A stretch of DNA of 56,253 nt, taken from positions 1 to 56,253 of the forward strand of contig JAFTUS010000091.1 of NCBI GenBank assembly GCA_017466125.1, given 5' to 3'. The notes under the pieces were generated by a model. The model ran no database searches and was not told the DNA's origin. It was given only the letters and a program-made list of their open reading frames with translations. Positions 26,557 through 35,679 of this stretch are shown one piece after another. The DNA comes from Lentisphaeria bacterium (GTDB lineage: Bacteria; Verrucomicrobiota; Lentisphaeria; Victivallales; Victivallaceae). The position numbers and the translations under genes are program-made. Numbering within the stretch: the first letter of the stretch is position 1; each line of letters begins with the position of its first letter.

Positions 26557-27555
26557 TTACATGCAGTGGGCGAGGAGTTCTTCTTTGGTCATGAGGGAGA
26601 AGTAGCTTGCGGGGATATCCAGGATGGTGAATGCGCCGGATTTTCCTTCGCGGGCGAGGCGAACCACAGCGCGCGCGTGTGCGACCAGCACATTAGCGGT
26701 GGCTTCGGGGTTGCTCCCCCACTGACAGCGGTATTCAGAGAGGGCGGTATTTCCGTTGCCGGTAACTCCGGCAGCGAGAACGATGCCGTCATGCGGGAAC
26801 CCTTTGTATTTGGCGTCCAGCTCCTCCTGCGAAATGAAGTTCACTGTGGTTTTATAGGGGGCAAAATAGCCGGGCATTTCCAGAATGGTTTTTGTGATGG
26901 CTTCTTTATCTGCGCCTTCTTCGAGGACGACAAAACATTCGCGGGTGTGCATATCGCCGGGTTCAAAGACGGGATTTTCGCCGTTGCGTATTTTGTCGAT
27001 GGCTTCAGGGATGGCGTGAGTAAACTGGCGTGCATCTTTCACGCCGGGGATGGTGCGCAGAGCATCGGAGTGGCCCATGCTCAAGCCGCCTTTCGGACCG
27101 AGTCCGTAAAAGCCGTAGGCATGTGCCCCGGGAATAAATGCTCCGGCGATGGCGCGCTGAAGGGAGAAAATGCCGGGGTCCCAGCCGGTGGAAATAACGG
27201 CAGTGTGTCCGGCTTTTTGGGCGGCTTCGTCCATGGCGTGGAAATATTCAGGGATGCGGCTGTGGTTGTCAAAACTGTCCACCGTATTGACGTACCGTGC
27301 AAATTCGGGTCCCTGTTTCGGGAGGTCATCTTTGGAGCCGCCGCAAAGGATCGCGACATCGGGGCGGAGTTCTTTCATCCATACGTCCGGCTCATTGACA
27401 GGGAGAACCGGCACATCGGTAACTGTTTTTTTCACCCGTTCGGGGGAGCGGCTGACGATGCCCGCCAGAACCATATCGGGATTTCTTTTGATAGATTCAA
27501 CAACGCCGCGGCCAACATTGCCGTAGCCGACGATCATAACACGGATTTTTTCCAT
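26557..27555 (-). CDS. ddh: meso-Diaminopimelate dehydrogenase
   Basis: A 332-residue enzyme making meso-DAP for peptidoglycan and lysine directly from tetrahydrodipicolinate with NADPH and ammonia. The Rossmann motif VMIVGYGNVGRGVVESI, SRSPERV (phosphate-binding), LCGGSKDDLPKQGPEFA, NTVDSFDNH, STGWDPGIFSLQR and GPKGGLSMGHSDA are diagnostic. The promoter is at 27589-27617 and GAGGAC precedes the ATG. It stands alone downstream of the polysaccharide operon. Use of Ddh in a PVC bacterium is notable because many relatives use the LL-DAP aminotransferase route. Confidence 0.93.
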   Translation of the reverse strand: MEKIRVMIVGYGNVGRGVVESIKRNPDMVLAGIVSRSPERVKKTVTDVPVLPVNEPDVWMKELRPDVAILCGGSKDDLPKQGPEFARYVNTVDSFDNHSRIPEYFHAMDEAAQKAGHTAVISTGWDPGIFSLQRAIAGAFIPGAHAYGFYGLGPKGGLSMGHSDALRTIPGVKDARQFTHAIPEAIDKIRNGENPVFEPGDMHTRECFVVLEEGADKEAITKTILEMPGYFAPYKTTVNFISQEELDAKYKGFPHDGIVLAAGVTGNGNTALSEYRCQWGSNPEATANVLVAHARAVVRLAREGKSGAFTILDIPASYFSLMTKEELLAHCM

Positions 27556-27588
27556 AACTGTCCTCTTAAAAGTTATATTTGCTCTTTT

Positions 27589-27617
27589 AAAATACAGTTA
27601 TTTCTTTTATTTTTCAA
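27589..27617 (-). promoter_or_regulatory. Promoter of ddh
   Basis: Minus strand: TTGAAA (27617-27612), 17 bp, TATTTT (27594-27589), 34 bp before the ATG at 27555. Confidence 0.65.
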
Positions 27618-27633
27618 GCGGAAAAACAAATTT

Positions 27634-29526
27634 TTATTCAGAAAGGTCCTTTTGTTCGCAGGAAAAAAGGCTGAGCTGTATATGATGTTTTTTCTGAAAT
27701 TCCTGCAGCCGCCGGAGTTTACCGGCACTGAGATTTTTACAGGTAATTACAATTGCATCAAACTCTTTTTTCCGGTAAATGGCGTCCAACCGGCGAAGGG
27801 TGCCGAGGACATTAAATCCGTAGACGTTCAATCCGTTCAGGGCGGGATTGTCGTCAATGATGCCCACGATGTGCAGATTTTCACTTTGGCTGCTGCAATA
27901 GAGCTGACATACGTACATGCGGCATGCCAGACCGCCCCCGTAAATAATAACCCTTTTCAGCGTGGACGTTTTTCCCTGATTGCGTATGGACAAGCGTCGA
28001 TAACCGAAACTTTCGTAGTAACGCAGCAGGAAACGTTCTCCGGCGATGGAAACAACGATCAGCAAAGTATAAGAGATATAAAAACCGCTGTACTGCCATA
28101 ATATTTCCGGGGCAAGGTCGAGAAAATAGACACAGACAAAGCAATTCAGGATATAGCCGATCATTCCGGCGATGCACAGCAGACGGACAAGTTTGTAATA
28201 CTGAATGATTCCCGCCCGGAGCCAGAATGTCCGGTAAATTCCGGAACAGCAGAGAACCACGATAAACGGAGCGGCATGCGTAACCAGCCACCACGGATAA
28301 TCCGGTACGGGCAGAAGGACATTGAAAAACTGTCTGCACAGCAGAAATGCCACAAAACAGAGACAACTGTCTACGACCGGCAGGAGAGCGGTGAAAACAA
28401 AATTCCGGTGCGGCTTCTGAAGACCTTTTATCGCATAGGTCAAGGTGTCATAAAGTTCGATACTTGAATAACGTATCATCACAAAAAATATGATAAGAAA
28501 CAGAACAAAGATCAACGTGGGCAAGCTGGATTCGAGGAAGGTACACGCCATAGCCAGCAGCGAGATTCCCAGCGAGAGGCTGTAAATAACAAAAGCGGTT
28601 TTCCGGGCAGTACCGGTTTCTTTGAGGATGCGGTGATGCAGATGGTCGTGATCGCCGTCCATTACTTTTCCTTCTGAAACTTTATAGATATATTTCCTGA
28701 AAAACCGCCGCCACACAGCAAGGAAAACATCGAACATCGGCACACCGATCGCCGCCAGCGGGATCAGAAGAGAGGTCATCGTTACCGATTTTGTGGAATA
28801 TTGCATACTGATATAGGCAAAGAACAGTCCGAGGAACATACTTCCCGTATCCCCCATAAAAATACGGGCGGGGGAGAAGTTGAAACGCAAAAACCCCAGA
28901 CAACTTGCGCTGAAAATCAACAAAATCAGCACCATTGCGGCCGAACCGTCGGCAAGCAGAGTCCATATCGCCAGCAGCAGGGAAGAGATCGCACCCAGCC
29001 CGGCGGCGATACCATCCACGCCGTCGATCAGATTAAAGGCGTTGATGATCATAACGCACCAGAAAACGGTAATACCGAGAGCCGCTGCCGATGATAATCC
29101 GTACCCCAGAATATTTGTTATGCCTCCGCCATTCCGGAAGATAAGGACGCCGACAGCGATTTGAGCAAACAGTTTAATGATGCTCCGCAATTCGTAACGG
29201 TCATCAATCAATCCGACAACAAAGATAATTCCGGCGGGCAGCAGAAAATTGTGCAGAAAATGCACGGTTGTCTTATAAAGTTCCGGATTACTGTCCCGAA
29301 ACATCACGGATTGCAGGAAAACAGTCACAAAAAAAGCGATCCAGATCGCGACACCGCCGCCGCGCGGAACGGGTTTTTCGTGCTGATGGCGTCCCCGCGG
29401 GATGTCGATGTAACCCAACAACGGCAGAATGGAGATCGCCACATACGTCAAACCGAGCGAAATCGCCAGAGCCAATGCCGGATAAGGCAGAAAAAGAGTA
29501 CAACTTTTCAGAATAGAATCAAACAT
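27634..29526 (-). CDS. WecA/TagO-like sugar-1-phosphate transferase fused to CapD-like domain
   Basis: A 630-residue membrane protein. Residues about 1-340 are a MraY/WecA-type polyprenyl-phosphate sugar-1-phosphate transferase: GRHQHEKPVPRGGGVAIW, INAFNLIDGVDGIAAGLG, IFMGDTGSMFLG and DHDHLHHRIL. Residues about 365-480 add about four membrane segments, and about 500-630 form a Rossmann domain (VIIYGGGLACRMYV, GIIDDNPALNG) like the N-terminal half of CapD/WbpM epimerase-dehydratases, without the catalytic SDR part. The first domain would load the first sugar on undecaprenyl phosphate to begin the polymer. It is the last gene of the polysaccharide operon. Confidence 0.87.
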   Translation of the reverse strand: MFDSILKSCTLFLPYPALALAISLGLTYVAISILPLLGYIDIPRGRHQHEKPVPRGGGVAIWIAFFVTVFLQSVMFRDSNPELYKTTVHFLHNFLLPAGIIFVVGLIDDRYELRSIIKLFAQIAVGVLIFRNGGGITNILGYGLSSAAALGITVFWCVMIINAFNLIDGVDGIAAGLGAISSLLLAIWTLLADGSAAMVLILLIFSASCLGFLRFNFSPARIFMGDTGSMFLGLFFAYISMQYSTKSVTMTSLLIPLAAIGVPMFDVFLAVWRRFFRKYIYKVSEGKVMDGDHDHLHHRILKETGTARKTAFVIYSLSLGISLLAMACTFLESSLPTLIFVLFLIIFFVMIRYSSIELYDTLTYAIKGLQKPHRNFVFTALLPVVDSCLCFVAFLLCRQFFNVLLPVPDYPWWLVTHAAPFIVVLCCSGIYRTFWLRAGIIQYYKLVRLLCIAGMIGYILNCFVCVYFLDLAPEILWQYSGFYISYTLLIVVSIAGERFLLRYYESFGYRRLSIRNQGKTSTLKRVIIYGGGLACRMYVCQLYCSSQSENLHIVGIIDDNPALNGLNVYGFNVLGTLRRLDAIYRKKEFDAIVITCKNLSAGKLRRLQEFQKKHHIQLSLFSCEQKDLSE

Positions 29527-29587
29527 ACAACAACTCCTGTTTATTGTGTCCTATTAAGTTACATCCCCAAAGCCAAAATTGCAAACT

Positions 29588-30949
29588 TTATTTCTGTTTT
29601 TCCGGAATAATCTGCATCTGATCGATGGTCACATCACCGGAGACGACCGGCAGAAAAATAAAGGATCTCATCTCTTCCGGCAGCATATCTGCAGTTATTT
29701 TGCCGTGGATCTTACAGAGTTTCCCCGGGGGAATGTCAACGGTAAGTGTTCTGAAAACATGATGTTTCTTTTTTGTCGGCAGCCAGCCTCTGAAATACAG
29801 AACAAACCGGCTGTTTTTCTCCCCTTCGCCCCGGATGAAGAAAGAGTAAGAGTAATCGCCTTTCGGGAAATACGGACTTACTGACACGGCATTTTTTTTC
29901 GGCGGTCTGCCATCCATCCGGAGCGAATATTTTCCGGCGATGGGATTTTGAGCAGAAAGGTACATGTGCGCGGGGTTGACATTATTCCACCAACCGACAT
30001 CCAGCCACCAGGCAGAGGGATAAAGCCAGTTTGACTTCAAATAGACATCCAGTTTTGATTTTTGGAGATGTTTTATCCAATTCTCCAACTCTTTGTCTTT
30101 TTTAGCGGCTTCAAAACCTCCGTTTTTGTAAATATTTTCACGGGGGAGCGGCGGGACGGGCTGTTTCCATTCTTCGATATCGGGGCGTGCGGGAGTAAAG
30201 CGGAAAAGGGCCAATTCCTCTTTTTTCTGCCGCCGGATAAAACGGCGTTCAACAAGTTCCAACGTGCCGGTATCGGGGGGGAGTTTCAAATTTTCGACTG
30301 TCGGGAAAGGCGTCTTGCGGCGAACTTCCCAGAAGAAGTAGCAGGTACTCAAATGATTTTTTTTGAGGACAAGCTGTTGTGATAACTGTTCCTTTGCGGA
30401 GATTTCTTTTGAGCGGTAGACTTTCTGTATTCTGCTGAAATCATAATCACCGTAATAAGCGATCAGCCGTTCTCTGAAATTGGTAATGACACAAGCATCC
30501 GGTTCCCGTATTTGTTTGAAAGTCTGACAAATTTCCGGGATTGCCCGCCAGTATGGATTGAACCGCAAGGATTTGCAGAAACAGGCAATACCGATTCCGA
30601 TGACGAAAAAATAGGGAATGAATTTGCAGAAAAAACGCCAACGCCGATTTAACGGCGTATGAGTTTTCCGCAAGATCCAACGTGCCAGCGGCTCCATTTT
30701 GAAACTCGCCCACACGGTAAAGAGGACGGCGGGGTAAATCAGAATGGAGGCGTAACGGGCAGAAATCAGCACTTCGTGGCAGATGATCCGCCATGCGATC
30801 ATGAACAGAACGGACGGCAGCAGAAGCCAGAAGAAAGTGCGGCGTTTTTTGGGTCGGAAAAAGAGGAGCATCACCAAACCGACGATCACGCCGACGGCGA
30901 ATGCCTCAAAGGTGACAGAAGGTATTTTCTGGAAGAGGACATTGCTCAT
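29588..30949 (-). CDS. Membrane protein with C-terminal jelly-roll-like domain, coupled to GT-C half
   Basis: About 453 residues. Four membrane segments fill the first 130 residues, followed by a periplasmic region. The last 190 residues (NIYKNGGFEAAKKDKELENW, AGKYSLRMDG) have the look of a carbohydrate-binding jelly-roll. The first part resembles the later membrane segments and tail of a PMT/ArnT-type (GT39/83) transferase, whose first half is the preceding ORF. The ATG at 30949 has GGAGGG 7 bp upstream and overlaps the preceding stop (ATGA). The GTG at 30964 is less likely. Function as a partner subunit is inference. Confidence 0.7.
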   Translation of the reverse strand: MSNVLFQKIPSVTFEAFAVGVIVGLVMLLFFRPKKRRTFFWLLLPSVLFMIAWRIICHEVLISARYASILIYPAVLFTVWASFKMEPLARWILRKTHTPLNRRWRFFCKFIPYFFVIGIGIACFCKSLRFNPYWRAIPEICQTFKQIREPDACVITNFRERLIAYYGDYDFSRIQKVYRSKEISAKEQLSQQLVLKKNHLSTCYFFWEVRRKTPFPTVENLKLPPDTGTLELVERRFIRRQKKEELALFRFTPARPDIEEWKQPVPPLPRENIYKNGGFEAAKKDKELENWIKHLQKSKLDVYLKSNWLYPSAWWLDVGWWNNVNPAHMYLSAQNPIAGKYSLRMDGRPPKKNAVSVSPYFPKGDYSYSFFIRGEGEKNSRFVLYFRGWLPTKKKHHVFRTLTVDIPPGKLCKIHGKITADMLPEEMRSFIFLPVVSGDVTIDQMQIIPEKQK

Positions 30950-31725
30950 AATTTGACCCTCCACTGCGGAAATACTTTATTCCATTTTCCGGCAAAATAC
31001 CTGCCGCATGATTCGGTGAGGAAATCATTTGTCCCCATTGTTGAAGAGAGCAGAAAAACTGTGATGATGAGGGTTGCGAAAAAAGCGATGCCGTTTGCGG
31101 CGGCTTTGCGCCATGAGATCCGTTTCATGACGGCGAGCAGAAAGAGGATGAAAATAACGAGCGGGAAAAGTTCCAGAGTTTCAAACCGGGAGAGAGCGGA
31201 GGCGGCGCAGGGGATAGCAGCAACAGCCCACCAATACCACTTTTTCCGCCGGATCGCAATACAGGCAAACCAGATGGAGCATCCGGCAAAAAAGAGATAG
31301 AAGATATCGCGCTGGATTTCGGTACCGATTTCATTGACCGACGGGTGCAGAGCGAACAGAAGGGCGGCGGCGACGGCGATTTTCTTATTTTGCGTAACTT
31401 CGTAAGCGATTCCGAAAGCGACAACCGCCAGGGCTGCGCCAAGAACAAACGCCCAAACGAACCCGGCAGTCGTCGCCGAGACGCCGAAAACCATAAAAGA
31501 CTTGATCAAAAACAAAGGCAACGGCGGCAGCCATCCGGTTCCCGGGAAACATTGTATAGCCGCCTCATAACTCCCCAGCTCATGCCATTTCTGGATAATA
31601 GCGACATAAAGACACCCATCCGTGGAAACCAGAGGTTCCAAAGAAAAGAAAAAAATCTTCAGCAGCAAACTGAAAATGAAGATAAGGGAGAGCAGCAGAG
31701 CGGAGCTGTATTTTTTGATTTGCAT
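30946..31725 (-). CDS. N-terminal half of a GT-C (GT39/83-like) glycosyltransferase
   Basis: A 259-residue membrane protein with about 7 segments. The first loop STDGCLYVAIIQKWHELG carries an acidic residue as in dolichyl/polyprenyl-phosphate-mannose-type transferases, followed by WLPPLPLFLIKS and a second loop with HPSVNEIGTEIQRDIFYLFF. Full-length relatives have about 500 or more residues, so this looks like the first half only, with the rest encoded by the next ORF through an ATGA junction. Its own start overlaps the stop of the epimerase gene (TAATG). It probably transfers a lipid-linked sugar on the periplasmic side. Confidence 0.75.
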   Translation of the reverse strand: MQIKKYSSALLLSLIFIFSLLLKIFFFSLEPLVSTDGCLYVAIIQKWHELGSYEAAIQCFPGTGWLPPLPLFLIKSFMVFGVSATTAGFVWAFVLGAALAVVAFGIAYEVTQNKKIAVAAALLFALHPSVNEIGTEIQRDIFYLFFAGCSIWFACIAIRRKKWYWWAVAAIPCAASALSRFETLELFPLVIFILFLLAVMKRISWRKAAANGIAFFATLIITVFLLSSTMGTNDFLTESCGRYFAGKWNKVFPQWRVKL

Positions 31726-32681
31726 TATTTTTTTATAAACTCAAACTCGATGGTATTCTTGAGGGCTTCCTCCATGGAATAAGGGGGGACGAAGCCGGAG
31801 TTTTGCATTTTTGCAGAACTGAAAACTGTTTGAGCGCAGAACTTTTTCACTCTGATTGCGCTGATGGGAAAATTTCTTCTGGTAATAAAAGCGAGGATAT
31901 CGAAACAATATCCGCCGCAAAGTCCGATCCAGTAGGGCAGAGAAACGGGGGGGAATTTTTTACCGAGAGCTTTTTCAAAACCAGCGACGAGGTCGTGCAT
32001 ATCGTAATCGGGTTTATCGATATAGTTATAGACGGAACATGCGGCTTGATTTTCTTCGATATTCCATTTCAGAAAAGCGACAATATTGCCTACGTAAGCC
32101 ATGGATTTTTTATTTTTTCCGTTGCCGACCATAAGGAAACGTCCGGAGGAAAGCTGTTTGAAAAGGTTATAAACATTGCCTCGATTTCTTTCGCCGAATA
32201 TAACGGTGGGTCGGACGACATGGAGTTTGTTATCGGGAGATAGCTGCTGCCATTTTTCGTAGACGGCTTCGGCGAGCAATTTGGTTCTGCCGTATTCGTT
32301 GAAGGGATGTTTGGGGGCTTCTTCGTCATATTCCCACTTCGGGAAGCCGTAAACGGCGACGGAAGAGGTAAATACGATATGGTGGATGTTCAATTCGGAA
32401 GCGATTTTGCAAACATGTTCTGCGCCTTCGACATTGGTGGTGGTATAAAGGGAGAGCGGTCGAACATCGTCCCTGTGAGCGGCGGCGAGATTAACGATGC
32501 AATCGTGTCCGGGCATTACGGAACGCAGATCCTCATCGGAACAGACGTCACATTTTTTCCACAACTGCGGATACTTCTGACTTTCAGCGATATCGCCGAT
32601 CGTGACCTGATGTTCCGCAAGTAAAATCTCCGTCAAGCGGGTACCAACAAACCCGCTTCCGCCCAAAAGTAAAATTTTCAT
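31725..32681 (-). CDS. NAD-dependent sugar epimerase/dehydratase (SDR)
   Basis: A 318-residue extended short-chain dehydrogenase acting on a nucleotide sugar. The cofactor motif is LLGGSGFVGTRL, the serine strand is TSSVAVYGF and the catalytic pair is YGRTK (YxxxK). The C-terminal part carries the substrate lobe. It supplies an activated sugar to the operon's transferases. Base composition is close to the host's, unlike the AT-rich genes preceding it in the operon. Confidence 0.88.
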   Translation of the reverse strand: MKILLLGGSGFVGTRLTEILLAEHQVTIGDIAESQKYPQLWKKCDVCSDEDLRSVMPGHDCIVNLAAAHRDDVRPLSLYTTTNVEGAEHVCKIASELNIHHIVFTSSVAVYGFPKWEYDEEAPKHPFNEYGRTKLLAEAVYEKWQQLSPDNKLHVVRPTVIFGERNRGNVYNLFKQLSSGRFLMVGNGKNKKSMAYVGNIVAFLKWNIEENQAACSVYNYIDKPDYDMHDLVAGFEKALGKKFPPVSLPYWIGLCGGYCFDILAFITRRNFPISAIRVKKFCAQTVFSSAKMQNSGFVPPYSMEEALKNTIEFEFIKK

Positions 32682-32697
32682 ATCGTGTTATCCTCTT

Positions 32698-33447
32698 TTA
32701 TTTCAAAAATTTCAAAACTGCTCTGAATGCATAACAGGCAAAATAAAATAAAGATTTTCCAATAGACAACTTTAATTCATTCCGATATATATTCCAAGTC
32801 CATTTAAATACAACAAACTTATTTCCGGAAGTACTGCCTTTTTGTTCCCGGTAGATTGCTTCACAGGAACAAGTATTTTCTGCAATCCAGCCTCCTGCCA
32901 AAATTTCCATCCACATGACATAATCTTCGTGGTGGATCTTCTTTTGAAAGACCTTTCCCACTTTTTGAATATCATATACTCCAGTAAGATTTCCAATACA
33001 ATTACCTTGTAATAAAGTGTGATAGGATACCTTGGACGGAGATTTTACAACCCTATTGTTCCGTTTACCCTCTTCTGTCATTTTCTCGTAGTAAGAAAAA
33101 ACCACAGCTGTTTTTTCGTGTTCGAACAATGGCAATTGTTTTTCCAATTTAGACGGCAACCACATGTCGTCACAATCAAGAAACGCAATAAATCTCCCCT
33201 GTGCGTTTTCAATGCCAATATTTCTCGGTACAGTTGGAGAACCAGAGGCTTTTTCTGTGCAAAAGGATCTGATTCTGGGGTCTTTTTTTGAAAAACTGCG
33301 AATAATATCGACAGAAGCATCCGTTGAACCGTCATCAACAATAATCAATTCCCAATCAGTATAGGTTTGAGCGATCACCGATTCAATGGCGCCCGCAAGA
33401 TACTTTTCACCGTTATGACACGGCATGATGATAGAAAAACAACTCAT
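32698..33447 (-). CDS. Family 2 glycosyltransferase
   Basis: A 249-residue GT-A enzyme: FSIIMPCHNGEKYLAGAIES, ELIIVDDGSTDASVD and FIAFLDCDDMWLPSKLEKQL (DXD-like CDD). Short C-terminus with no membrane segment. AT-rich and tightly packed with the next GT2 (6 bp). Probably adds one sugar to the lipid-linked repeat unit at the cytoplasmic face. Confidence 0.87.
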   Translation of the reverse strand: MSCFSIIMPCHNGEKYLAGAIESVIAQTYTDWELIIVDDGSTDASVDIIRSFSKKDPRIRSFCTEKASGSPTVPRNIGIENAQGRFIAFLDCDDMWLPSKLEKQLPLFEHEKTAVVFSYYEKMTEEGKRNNRVVKSPSKVSYHTLLQGNCIGNLTGVYDIQKVGKVFQKKIHHEDYVMWMEILAGGWIAENTCSCEAIYREQKGSTSGNKFVVFKWTWNIYRNELKLSIGKSLFYFACYAFRAVLKFLK

Positions 33448-33453
33448 TTTATG

Positions 33454-34446
33454 TTACGTTAATGATTTTATTTTGATAAGCAACAAAACTATGTTGTTTG
33501 CAACAGAATATGAAATACCACCAATAACAAGCAATATTCTTTTCCATAACGGAATTTCTTTTACTTTTAAAACCCTTTGATAATTTTCTTTTGAACATAG
33601 TTTTTCAAACTCTTTAGCAGGTAAACCAGAAAACTTCAATGCGGCAAATAACATTTGAGATTTCAATGCGTAGTTAAATTCAGGAAAACCTTCAATGGAC
33701 ATGTTGTCTGTAAGTTCAATTAACTTTACCAGTTGATTTAAATTTTTCTTAGAAAATTTTTGCGTTATAGAGTTGCTGTTGCCACGAAAATAGTGATAAT
33801 ATACATCTGGACAAAAAGCAATTGATGAACATTTCGGCAATATCTGAGAATTTCGCAATAAATCTTCAAACATAATGATTTCATGCGGAATTTGTAAATT
33901 TGCATCCAACACATACTCTCGTTTATATAGTTTAGTCCATAAACTATTAAAATTCCCTACGAAATTCAACTTTATATATTCTGAAATATTCTCTGTTGTT
34001 TTCACTTCCCCGATGTATGTTTTTCCGGAAGATGCTTCATAAGCGATAGAACAACAAACAACATCAGCATCTGTTTCAATCGCTTTATTATACATTGTTT
34101 CATACAAATTCAAGTCCACCCAATCATCGGAATCACAATGAATAATATAATTGCCATTCGCATGAGCAAGAGCTGTTTGGCGTGCAGCAACCAATCCTTG
34201 ATTTTCTTTATGATGAATGATTTTTGTCTGCGCTTTACGATGGGGATATTCGCTTAATACTCTTTCTAAGATCTCAATACTTTTATCCTTGGTACAGTCG
34301 TTTACAAAGATAAACTCAATATCCTCTTTCATTGTTTGTTCAAACAAAGAACGAGCGCAACGCTCGATGTACTTTTCTACACCGTATACCGGGATACAGA
34401 CTGAAACAAAAGTCTCTTGTAGAGCACTCTCAGAATCTCTTTCCAT
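33454..34446 (-). CDS. Family 2 glycosyltransferase (paralogue A)
   Basis: A 330-residue GT-A enzyme: SVCIPVYGVEKYIERCARSL, FIFVNDCTKDKSIEIL and the DXD site IIHCDSDDWVDL. The first 135 residues are closely similar to the GT2 at 35680-36678 (shared YGVEKYIERCARSLFEQT, ETMYNKAIETDAD), while the C-terminal halves differ, so acceptors may differ. AT-rich throughout. Located in the polysaccharide operon. Confidence 0.88.
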   Translation of the reverse strand: MERDSESALQETFVSVCIPVYGVEKYIERCARSLFEQTMKEDIEFIFVNDCTKDKSIEILERVLSEYPHRKAQTKIIHHKENQGLVAARQTALAHANGNYIIHCDSDDWVDLNLYETMYNKAIETDADVVCCSIAYEASSGKTYIGEVKTTENISEYIKLNFVGNFNSLWTKLYKREYVLDANLQIPHEIIMFEDLLRNSQILPKCSSIAFCPDVYYHYFRGNSNSITQKFSKKNLNQLVKLIELTDNMSIEGFPEFNYALKSQMLFAALKFSGLPAKEFEKLCSKENYQRVLKVKEIPLWKRILLVIGGISYSVANNIVLLLIKIKSLT

Positions 34447-34475
34447 ACAAACAATCCCTTTTTAAAACAAAAATC

Positions 34476-35642
34476 TCATTTTATTTTGTCATAACAAATT
34501 TCTTTGTTTTCCAATATTTCTTCCGTAATTTCGTAATATCGATCTTCTACAGAAGTAAACTCTCCCCATAAAATATTTTCATATTTCCACATAACTTGCC
34601 TATAATTGATACTCATACGCATCATATATAAAAAACAGAAAATAAAAAACAGCAATTTCAAACAAGAGTTTCGTGATTCCTTTATGACATTTTTGAATAA
34701 CATCGGCAACAGTATTAATATTGCTGGAAAAAACAACATAAATAATCTTGTTTGAAGTTCACCCAAGGAATTCAAAAAACAAAATAAAAACAGTGCCAAT
34801 GAAAAGATATTAAAAAAAATAGCAAAATACACTTCTTGACAATTCAACTTTCGGGAGAAATTCAGCAAAACACAAAAAACAACAATCAAAAACAAAAACA
34901 ATCCCCATTGCGGAGAATAAGTTCTGGAAAAAATTTCTGTATGCAACAAGTAGTTAAAATTGTCCAATGACGAAACAACGCTTCGCAAAATAAAATCAAA
35001 TGGAGAACACCTAAAGATGTAACTTACAGCCCCACCTATCAACATGGTCCAATACAATTTCAAATTATACAGACGATTGCTAAAAAAATACACAAAAATG
35101 AACAAAAGTGCGCTGATATGAAAAAGGCAAGCAACAAATATGATAAAAAAATAGCACCATTTTTTTTGCTGTTTTATTAGATTTATGAAACAGAAACAGA
35201 TCATCCAAGCTAAACCACTCCGAACAACTCCTGTACTCATCAACAACAGAACACAACTACAAAAAAAACCCCAAGATAAAGCATGATATCTTGAAAACTT
35301 CTGAAAAATAAAACGCAACAACAACAACATTATTGTAGTAGCAACAATCTCTACAACAAGATAATTTTCTGTAAAAAATCGTACTATGTAATTTAACAAA
35401 CACCAACCCGGTTCAAACTTTGATAGCGACACACTGTTTTGAGTTAGATTATCAAAATAATCTTTATAATTCCGCCAATCACAAAACGTATAGTTCCTCA
35501 TTCCCCAAAACAGAAAAAATACAATCGGACAAACTTCCGCAATTACTCTTTTCACAATTAGCTTCGTTGCATTATATTCCACTACAAAAAAGGTCAAATA
35601 TAAGGTAGTTACAATAAAATAAGGTAGAAAATAATAACTCAT
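34476..35642 (-). CDS. EpsG/Wzy-like polysaccharide polymerase
   Basis: A 388-residue integral membrane protein with about 10-12 segments. The EpsG family pattern is visible near the start: GMRNYTFCDWRNYKDYFDNL followed by FEPGWCLLNYIVRFF. It would polymerise lipid-linked repeat units in the periplasm. Strongly AT-rich, with very low similarity expected to other polymerases, as usual. Only one polymerase and one flippase are present, which fits one repeat-unit pathway. Confidence 0.8.
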   Translation of the reverse strand: MSYYFLPYFIVTTLYLTFFVVEYNATKLIVKRVIAEVCPIVFFLFWGMRNYTFCDWRNYKDYFDNLTQNSVSLSKFEPGWCLLNYIVRFFTENYLVVEIVATTIMLLLLRFIFQKFSRYHALSWGFFCSCVLLLMSTGVVRSGLAWMICFCFINLIKQQKKWCYFFIIFVACLFHISALLFIFVYFFSNRLYNLKLYWTMLIGGAVSYIFRCSPFDFILRSVVSSLDNFNYLLHTEIFSRTYSPQWGLFLFLIVVFCVLLNFSRKLNCQEVYFAIFFNIFSLALFLFCFLNSLGELQTRLFMLFFPAILILLPMLFKNVIKESRNSCLKLLFFIFCFLYMMRMSINYRQVMWKYENILWGEFTSVEDRYYEITEEILENKEICYDKIK

Positions 35643-35679
35643 TTAATTTTAATAATTTCCTATATTAGACAAAAAGCAG

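Noticed and set aside
30946..30964. Frameshift or sequencing error joining the two GT-C ORFs
   Set aside because: The junction has GGAGGG with correct spacing and a standard ATGA overlap, more like evolved coupling than a broken gene. An ancient split cannot be excluded.
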